Shown piece by piece: positions 6,883 to 9,867 of a stretch of DNA of 9,867 bases. The notes below the pieces were generated by a model. The model did no database searches, was not told the origin of the DNA, and saw nothing but the letters and a program-made list of their open reading frames with translations. The stretch is taken from assembly GCA_943328365.2 (NCBI GenBank), contig CALPZT020000031.1, positions 1 to 9,867 on the forward strand, in the 5' to 3' direction. The stretch comes from Bifidobacterium breve. Lineage in GTDB: Bacteria > Actinomycetota > Actinomycetes > S36-B12. The translations under genes were made by a program, and so were the position numbers. Each line of letters opens with the position of its first letter. The stretch's first letter is position 1.

Positions 6883-7614
6883 TCAGCTCGCCTCCGTTGC
6901 GGCCCACATCGACCACATGGTTGTTCGCATCCGACGTGGCTGCTCGAGGACGGTGACCACCGCCGCAGCTACGTCTTCGGGTCGAAGCACATCGTCCAAC
7001 CATGGGTCGCCTTCGGTGCGCCCGTGGCCCAACGCGAATTCGGTCGAGACTGCCGCGGGACAGATCGCGGTTACGCGGATGCCCGACGTACGCAGCTCTC
7101 GGTCGACGGCACCGGCGAGCCCAATCTGGGCGAATTTCGTGGCCGCGTAGACAGCCTCATTCGCGCCGCCACGGAGCCCGGCCACCGATGCCACGATGAC
7201 GATGTCGCCGCCTGTTGCGAGCATGTGCGGCACCGCGGCTCGAACATTCCACACGGTCGCGGAGAAGTTGGTCTCGATCATCGTCGTGAGGTCGTCGTCG
7301 GTGCCGTCGAGAATGCCGCCATAGGCTCCGATGCCGGCGCTGACAACGAGCGAGTCGATCCTGCCGAAGCGATCCAGGGTTTGTGACACGAGTTCACGGC
7401 TCAGGTCGGGATCACGGGCGTCGCCCGCGACGCCGAGGACGTGCGCGTCCCCGAGCTCCTCGCGCAATTCCTCGAGTCGGTCCCGCCGTCTTCCCGTGAC
7501 GGCCACCAGCGCACCGCGGGCAACGAGCGCTCGCGCCGTGGCACGCCCGATTCCTGAGGTCGCTCCCGTGATGGCGACCACCGATCCTGCAAGCTCCCGT
7601 GTCTCCACTGCCAT
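6883..7614 (-). CDS. Short-chain dehydrogenase/reductase (classical SDR)
   Basis: This is a 243-residue classical SDR, the usual length. The frame is open to 7788, but ATG 7614 is chosen because family homology begins there and the longer version would cross the operator and promoter. The cofactor motif TGATSGIG is at 16-23, and the TGRRR stretch at 40-44 suggests NADP(H). The VSAG segment is at 91-94, and the catalytic set is N116, S143 (VASVAG), Y156 and K160 (YAATK). The C-terminus resembles the YdfG-type 3-hydroxyacid/serine dehydrogenase branch. It is the first gene of a two-gene operon with the zinc dehydrogenase, and the pair recalls IdnO/IdnD, in which one enzyme oxidises and the other reduces a keto intermediate; that is inference. 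The ribosome site is weak (GAGG almost against the start). Confidence 0.88.
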   Translation of the reverse strand: MAVETRELAGSVVAITGATSGIGRATARALVARGALVAVTGRRRDRLEELREELGDAHVLGVAGDARDPDLSRELVSQTLDRFGRIDSLVVSAGIGAYGGILDGTDDDLTTMIETNFSATVWNVRAAVPHMLATGGDIVIVASVAGLRGGANEAVYAATKFAQIGLAGAVDRELRTSGIRVTAICPAAVSTEFALGHGRTEGDPWLDDVLRPEDVAAAVVTVLEQPRRMRTTMWSMWAATEAS

Positions 7615-7627
7615 GCCTCGTCTCTTT

Positions 7628-7641
7628 GGTAATCGTTTGCC
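7628..7641. promoter_or_regulatory. Second LacI-type operator, upstream of the SDR/zinc-dehydrogenase operon
   Basis: The sequence ggtaatcgtttgcc is a palindrome around CG with 10 of 14 symmetric positions, matching the common LacI-family shape GGnAAnCGnTTnCC. It sits 13 nt before the SDR start and at the expected start of transcription. It differs from the ACTTGAACGTTCCAGT operators of the ABC regulon, so a different LacI-family protein, not in this window, should bind it. Confidence 0.6.
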
Positions 7642-7648
7642 CGTGGAG

Positions 7649-7676
7649 AGTATCCGCTCATTCACCCGACGCGCAA
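7649..7676 (-). promoter_or_regulatory. Predicted promoter of the SDR/zinc-dehydrogenase operon
   Basis: On the minus strand TTGCGC (7676-7671), a 16-nt spacer and GATACT (7654-7649) are visible. The -10 fits four of six consensus positions and the -35 three of six. Its placement just ahead of the LacI-type palindrome supports it more than its score does. Confidence 0.4.
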
Positions 7677-7710
7677 TAGGCGGCAGGATTCTCGTGTCGG
7701 CAGTGAACGT

Positions 7711-7878
7711 CGTCCCCTCGCGCGACAAAGTCGCATGTTCGGCATTCCCGACTACTTCATCCGCGTGCGCGTCACCGACATCGATCACTACGAGCGTTGG
7801 CTCACCACAGACATCATGGGCGACGTGGCCATCGCCAGGATGGACTCACGACTCACCATGAAACTGCTCACGAACTAG
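7711..7878 (+). pseudogene. Lrp/AsnC-family regulator remnant (C-terminal RAM domain only)
   Basis: A short plus-strand frame ending at TAG 7876-7878 reads RQSRMFGIPDYFIRV (7723-7767) and continues through VTDIDHYERWLT to ARMDSRLTMKLLTN. This matches the ligand-sensing C-terminal (RAM) domain of Lrp/AsnC regulators: the FGxPDY turn, the YERW helix and the closing SRLTMK strand. Family members are about 150 residues; only about 50-55 remain, and the N-terminal helix-turn-helix is missing because the promoter of the divergent SDR operon occupies its place. The left edge of homology lies between about 7711 and 7735 (an ATG is at 7735). I see it as a gene broken by rearrangement. A free-standing small RAM protein is possible but no ribosome site precedes the ATG. 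Confidence 0.7.
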
Positions 7879-8053
7879 GGAAGCGCTGACGATCCATTTC
7901 GGTCATGGCATTGGCAGCCGTCCAGACGCCAACCTGTTGCACCGCAACATTCTTCGCGATTGGTCGTCGGGGCTCGAACCCCGAACCTAAGGATGCGAAG
8001 GTTGCTGAGGCCCATTGCCGCCATGAGGCGAATCATGAGACACCAATAGTTTT
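7879..8053. other. Non-coding stretch with a tRNA T-arm-like hairpin
   Basis: No gene is supported. At 7968-7983, cgggg and ccccg enclose ctcgaa; on the minus strand this reads like a tRNA T-arm (GGTTCGAGCC), but with a 6-nt instead of 7-nt loop. No matching acceptor, D-arm or anticodon arm is found, so it is not a tRNA gene. It could be the decayed end of a tRNA-type attachment site, next to the toxin-antitoxin modules; this is a weak inference. Confidence 0.3.
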
Positions 8054-8095
8054 GGTCTCACTGAGACCCACCCAGAACCACCGAGAACCACGTGG
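8054..8095. repeat. Cluster of small palindromes and a direct repeat
   Basis: Three exact patterns lie within 42 bases. A 15-bp palindrome GGTCTCA-c-TGAGACC is at 8054-8068. The octamer agaaccac is repeated at 8074-8081 and 8084-8091, one helical turn apart. The perfect palindrome CCACGTGG is at 8088-8095. The stretch lies beyond the end of the first antitoxin gene. It looks like a protein-binding or recombination region, but no integrase gene is present and no T-run makes it a terminator. Confidence 0.5.
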
Positions 8096-8135
8096 AAAGT
8101 GCTAGGAATCGGACCCGTGATGCGCTCGACGGTGC

Positions 8136-8438
8136 CTAGCCGGCCTTCCGGACGAACTGCTCCAGTGCCTCGCGAGCCAGTGCCGATACCGTGACGCCCC
8201 GCTCACGTGCGATCGCCTCGGCCTCGTCACGCAGCTCCGGCGACACCCGGAAGCCCACATGAGGTGACGCCGCCGCACGACCCGTCAACGAGGGGCGCCC
8301 CTTGCGGGGAAAGGACGTACTCCCGCGACCAGCGAGCACCGCTTCCTCCACCTCCGCGACGATGCGATCGGCGGCCTCGTCATCGAGCACCGTCCCATCC
8401 ATCAACGTCACCGTCTCCTTAACCTTGCGTGCCGTCAT
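8136..8438 (-). CDS. Antitoxin of module 1, ribbon-helix-helix (BrnA/CopG-like)
   Basis: This 100-residue protein is the likely antitoxin partner of the small toxin gene that it overlaps by 4 nt (ATGA, 8435-8438). The C-terminal half (about 58-98) has the ribbon-helix-helix pattern: the strand HVGFRVS, then helices through ELRDEAEAIARERG and VSALAREALEQFV. It should dimerise, bind DNA and repress its own operon. The N-terminal acidic half (residues 5-40), followed by a FPRKGRPSL linker, would wrap the toxin; this is inferred from BrnA-type systems. It is a clear paralogue of the protein at 8956-9270, with the same linker and nearly the same last 16 residues. No promoter is seen directly before it, so it depends on translation from the shared mRNA. 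Confidence 0.78.
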   Translation of the reverse strand: MTARKVKETVTLMDGTVLDDEAADRIVAEVEEAVLAGRGSTSFPRKGRPSLTGRAAASPHVGFRVSPELRDEAEAIARERGVTVSALAREALEQFVRKAG

Positions 8439-8698
8439 GGCCTCTTCCCCTCCTCGTACAGTGCCCTGAACTTCTGCCGCAGATCCATCGCGTGGATCAC
8501 GACGAATACCTCGTCCTCCTCCACCGCGATCACCTCCAAAGCTCGACCGGTGTCGTCGTCTCCCAGGATCAGCAGGCGGACCCTGGGGTCATGCACCTCG
8601 ACGATCCTGTCCACGACCACCGGGTTCGCCAGCACTTGCCGGACACGCGCCTTGCCGATCTTGTGCCTGCGAGCCGACTGGGTGAACTCGACTCTCAT
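8435..8698 (-). CDS. Toxin of module 1, BrnT-like small protein
   Basis: This 87-residue basic protein is the likely toxin, encoded ahead of its antitoxin as in brnTA. The start is ATG 8698, fixed by alignment with the paralogue (MRVEFTQSAR versus VLIEFTQSAR) and by the promoter, which leaves no leader. Visible landmarks are the FTQSARRHKIG helix near the N-terminus, the GDDDTGRALEV strand (about 50-60), and the VIHAMDLRQKFRALYEE tail (about 68-84), whose GR..EV and R..R..YEE spacing recalls BrnT, a RelE-fold mRNA-cleaving toxin. The BrnT N-terminal KHG motif is not obvious, so this may be a separate subfamily. Candidate active residues are H70, R74 and R78. Activity as a toxin is inferred from gene layout and partner, not shown. 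Confidence 0.7.
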   Translation of the reverse strand: MRVEFTQSARRHKIGKARVRQVLANPVVVDRIVEVHDPRVRLLILGDDDTGRALEVIAVEEDEVFVVIHAMDLRQKFRALYEEGKRP

Positions 8699-8700
8699 CC

Positions 8701-8720
8701 ACACATTATTGTGTAACACA
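8701..8720. promoter_or_regulatory. Alternating ACACA/TGTGT operator of module 1
   Basis: The 20 bases read ACACA-ttat-TGTGT-a-ACACA, three alternating inverted half-sites. They cover the -10 element and part of the spacer of the toxin promoter. Such short repeated boxes are typical of ribbon-helix-helix antitoxin operators, so autorepression by the module 1 antitoxin is likely. The pattern is absent from the module 2 promoter. Confidence 0.6.
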
Positions 8721-8733
8721 AATCAGAGGTCAA
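8705..8733 (-). promoter_or_regulatory. Promoter of module 1, predicted to give a leaderless mRNA
   Basis: On the minus strand TTGACC (8733-8728), a 17-nt spacer and AATAAT (8710-8705) match the consensus at five of six positions each. Only gtgtgg separates the -10 from ATG 8698, so transcription should start at the A of the start codon. No ribosome site is present or needed. Confidence 0.7.
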
Positions 8734-8955
8734 CCCGGCAGCCCTCACCGTTTCGAGAGGGCATTGACGGTTCGCCATCGTTCAGTGAACGTGGCTGGGT
8801 GACAGTCAAACGCAACCGGCGATCGAGCCCGGCACCGAGATCGGCCACGGCACCCTGTTCCGGTGGGGGCAGCGCTTCACGCCGGTCCAGTTGGACGCCG
8901 CCGGCCGCTACATCCAACCAGAGGGGTGAGAATGCTCAGTGAGATGACGACTTGC
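8734..8955. other. Spacer between the two toxin-antitoxin modules, with a possible coding relic
   Basis: No complete gene is supported. A plus-strand open stretch from 8789 to TGA 8927-8929 encodes about 46 residues, including GTLFRWGQRFTPVQLD and GRYIQPEG, which read like real protein, but I cannot name the family and there is no start codon. Two inverted repeats are exact: gccctc/gagggc at 8741-8762 with a 10-nt loop, and CGTTCA-g-TGAACG at 8779-8791. The first might weakly terminate transcripts from module 2 ahead of the module 1 promoter, but no T-run follows. Confidence 0.35.
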
Positions 8956-9270
8956 TCATCCGGCCTTCCTGACGAGCTGCTCCAACGCCTCCCGCGCCAG
9001 TGCCGACACGGTGGTCCCACGGTCCGCTGCGAGGCGCTCGGCCCGTTCTCGCACCGATGGGGACAGGCGGAACGTCACCTGCGGCGAGGTGCCCGAGCCT
9101 CCTGCCAGAGACGGTCGGCCGGCCTTCCGCGGGAAGGTGATCTCCACACCCTCAAGAGCGGCGTCGTCATCCTCGAACTCCTGTGCCAGGCGGGCGGCAT
9201 CGTCCTCGGTGATCGCCTGGCCGTCTGGCGTCGTCCATACCGTGGTCTTCGCTGCCTTCTTGCCGCTCAT
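8956..9270 (-). CDS. Antitoxin of module 2, ribbon-helix-helix (BrnA/CopG-like)
   Basis: This 104-residue protein is the paralogue of the module 1 antitoxin. The frame extends to 9300, but ATG 9270 is chosen because it forms the same ATGA overlap with its toxin as in module 1 and starts with the equivalent residues (MSGKKAAKTTV versus MTARKVKETV). The N-terminal half is acidic (EFEDDDAALEGVE near 35-47) and should contact the toxin. The FPRKAGRPSL linker is followed by a ribbon-helix-helix domain: strand QVTFRLS, helix SVRERAERLAADRG, helix VSALAREALEQLV. The final residues LVRKAG match module 1 almost exactly. Divergence in the N-terminal half and conservation of the DNA-binding half suggest that the pair specificity has separated. 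Confidence 0.78.
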   Translation of the reverse strand: MSGKKAAKTTVWTTPDGQAITEDDAARLAQEFEDDDAALEGVEITFPRKAGRPSLAGGSGTSPQVTFRLSPSVRERAERLAADRGTTVSALAREALEQLVRKAG

Positions 9271-9527
9271 CGCTTCGCCTCCTCGTACAACGTCCGCCAT
9301 TTCGGTCGCAGGTCCATCGCATGGATCACCAGCAGTCCTCCGTCCGTTCGCACCGCCATCACCACGAGCGCCCGGCCGGACTCGTCATCCCCGACGAAGA
9401 CAAGCCGCGCCTGCCGTCCCTGCTCAGCAGGCAGCACCGCCTGCGCCCCCGGAACCGCCATGTCCCGTCGAACCCGTGCACGACCAACCCGGCGCTTGCG
9501 TGCCGACTGGGTGAACTCGATCAACAC
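9267..9527 (-). CDS. Toxin of module 2, BrnT-like small protein
   Basis: This 86-residue protein is the likely toxin of module 2. I place the start at GTG 9527 because homology to module 1 begins exactly there (VLIEFTQSAR), and the promoter -10 lies 6 nt before it as in module 1; the frame itself is open to 9614. Conserved with module 1 are EFTQSAR, ARVR, GDDxxGRALxVxAV and VIHAMDLRxKxRxLYEExKR. The middle (about 28-47, MAVPGAQAVLPAEQGRQAR) diverges fully and may set the antitoxin partner. At the DNA level 19 bases near the 5' end (9502-9520) are identical to 8673-8691. RelE-fold RNase activity is inferred from BrnT resemblance. TTG 9524 is a possible alternative start. Confidence 0.68.
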   Translation of the reverse strand: MLIEFTQSARKRRVGRARVRRDMAVPGAQAVLPAEQGRQARLVFVGDDESGRALVVMAVRTDGGLLVIHAMDLRPKWRTLYEEAKR

Positions 9528-9556
9528 TCGCCTATTTTGCAGGACAGAATTGATCG
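9518..9556. repeat. Inverted repeat CGATCAA/TTGATCG flanking the module 2 start
   Basis: cgatcaa at 9518-9524 and ttgatcg at 9550-9556 are exact inverted 7-mers. Their centres are 32 bp apart, about three helical turns, so both would face the same side of the DNA. One lies in the first toxin codons and the other in the promoter spacer. They could be paired half-sites for the module 2 antitoxin. Confidence 0.4.
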
Positions 9557-9562
9557 TGTCTA
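9534..9562 (-). promoter_or_regulatory. Promoter of module 2, predicted to give a leaderless mRNA
   Basis: On the minus strand TAGACA (9562-9557), a 17-nt spacer and CAAAAT (9539-9534) match the consensus at five and four of six positions. As in module 1, exactly 6 nt (aggcga) separate the -10 from the start codon, here GTG 9527. The AGG inside those 6 nt is too close to act as a normal ribosome site. Confidence 0.65.
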
Positions 9563-9795
9563 GTGAAGGTCTCGCTCCTCGACGTCTGGCGGCAGGCGCC
9601 AGGCGGTGCAACACTCACCCTGATCGCGTTCCGACGAGCGTCGATCGCGACACGGCCCCAGAACTGCTGCGGCAGGTCACGCCGCGCGAAGGGACCATGG
9701 GGTCTGGCATGTGGATCGGCCCACCCGCACCACAGCCCCGATTCCAGACCCATGCCGACGTACTCCCGAGTTCGACAGTTGATAGGTCAGTGAAT
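9563..9795 (-). other. Degenerate stretch, possible transposase N-terminal relic
   Basis: No intact gene is supported. One minus-strand frame (about 9789 down to 9563) contains GLWCGWADPHARPHGPF and then RRDLPQQFWGRVA, which faintly recalls the N-terminus of actinobacterial IS30-type transposases (basic residues followed by a QFW or RFW motif). The frame then runs through the module 2 promoter, as expected of a decayed segment and not of a working gene. The resemblance is by eye only. Confidence 0.25.
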
Positions 9796-9834
9796 CGCTG
9801 ATAGTCGTTGCGGGGCAATGACTATCGGCGTTTT
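9796..9834 (+). terminator. Strong hairpin with T-run, terminator-like on the plus strand
   Basis: Bases 9796-9811 (cgctgatagtcgttgc) pair with 9815-9830 (gcaatgactatcggcg) in 16 pairs, two of them G-T, around the 3-nt loop ggg. TTTT follows at 9831-9834. This has the form of an intrinsic terminator for rightward transcription, yet no plus-strand gene ends near it. It may shield the DNA to the right, for instance as part of a mobile-element end, or guard against transcription running antisense to the toxin modules. Confidence 0.55.
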
Positions 9835-9867
9835 GGCTGGTTCGGGGTGCGTATCTATGGGGTCTTG

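Noticed and set aside
7615..7788. N-terminal extension of the SDR by 58 residues
   Set aside because: The extension would be encoded by the promoter and LacI-type operator, has no family similarity, and the SDR fold begins normally a few residues after ATG 7614.
7960..8035. tRNA gene on the minus strand
   Set aside because: Only a T-arm-like hairpin with a 6-nt loop is present; no matching acceptor strands, D-arm or 7-nt anticodon loop with a 5-bp stem could be found.
8054..8068. Intrinsic terminator after the module 1 antitoxin
   Set aside because: The palindrome has a 1-nt centre, can form only a short hairpin, and its T-run precedes it on the plus strand; on the minus strand it is followed by A-rich sequence.
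8863..9801. Long plus-strand open frame of 312 codons
   Set aside because: It runs antisense through both genes of toxin module 2, whose frames are supported by a paralogous pair, and its product is arginine- and serine-rich with no recognisable motifs, as expected of a shadow frame in high-GC DNA.
1..9867. CRISPR array or ribosomal RNA
   Set aside because: No regularly spaced repeats of 25-40 bases and no rRNA-like conserved stretches are present on either strand.

Overview
The window is high-GC, densely packed bacterial DNA. Codon usage, LacI-type operators with a central CG, TTG/TA-type promoters and likely leaderless genes all suggest an actinomycete (Actinomycetota). No species can be named from the sequence alone.

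Region 1 (1-5660) looks like one regulon. It holds the C-terminal half of a LacI-family repressor (cut by the window edge), a galM-type aldose 1-epimerase on the same strand, and a convergent four-gene ABC importer operon on the minus strand. The importer is ordered lipoprotein binding protein, ATPase, permease, permease, and it is of the spermidine/putrescine (Pot) type. The same 19-bp sequence, holding a 16-bp imperfect palindrome centred on CG, sits in the promoter of galM (441-459) and just downstream of the importer promoter (5600-5618), and I saw it nowhere else. The simplest reading is that the LacI protein controls both. This makes a sugar-type control circuit and a mutarotase partners of a polyamine-type transporter, so the transported substrate is an open question. 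A 40-nt hairpin lies just after the binding-protein stop codon, inside the start of the ATPase gene.

Region 2 (5874-7676) is a minus-strand pair: a short-chain dehydrogenase followed 1 nt later by a sorbitol-dehydrogenase-like zinc enzyme. A different LacI-type operator (7628-7641) overlaps the likely start of transcription, so a second regulator, outside the window, probably controls it. An oxidise-then-reduce polyol or sugar-acid pathway is plausible. Upstream lies a plus-strand remnant of an Lrp/AsnC regulator that has lost its DNA-binding domain, which marks a rearrangement junction.

Region 3 (7879-9867) is accessory DNA. It contains a stretch with a tRNA T-arm-like hairpin and small palindromes, then two paralogous toxin-antitoxin modules on the minus strand, each a BrnT-like toxin first and a ribbon-helix-helix antitoxin second with an ATGA overlap. 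Each module has its own promoter with the -10 hexamer exactly 6 nt from the toxin start codon, implying leaderless mRNAs, and each promoter carries a different repeat pattern. The right end holds a degenerate stretch and a strong hairpin followed by TTTT with no visible gene to terminate.
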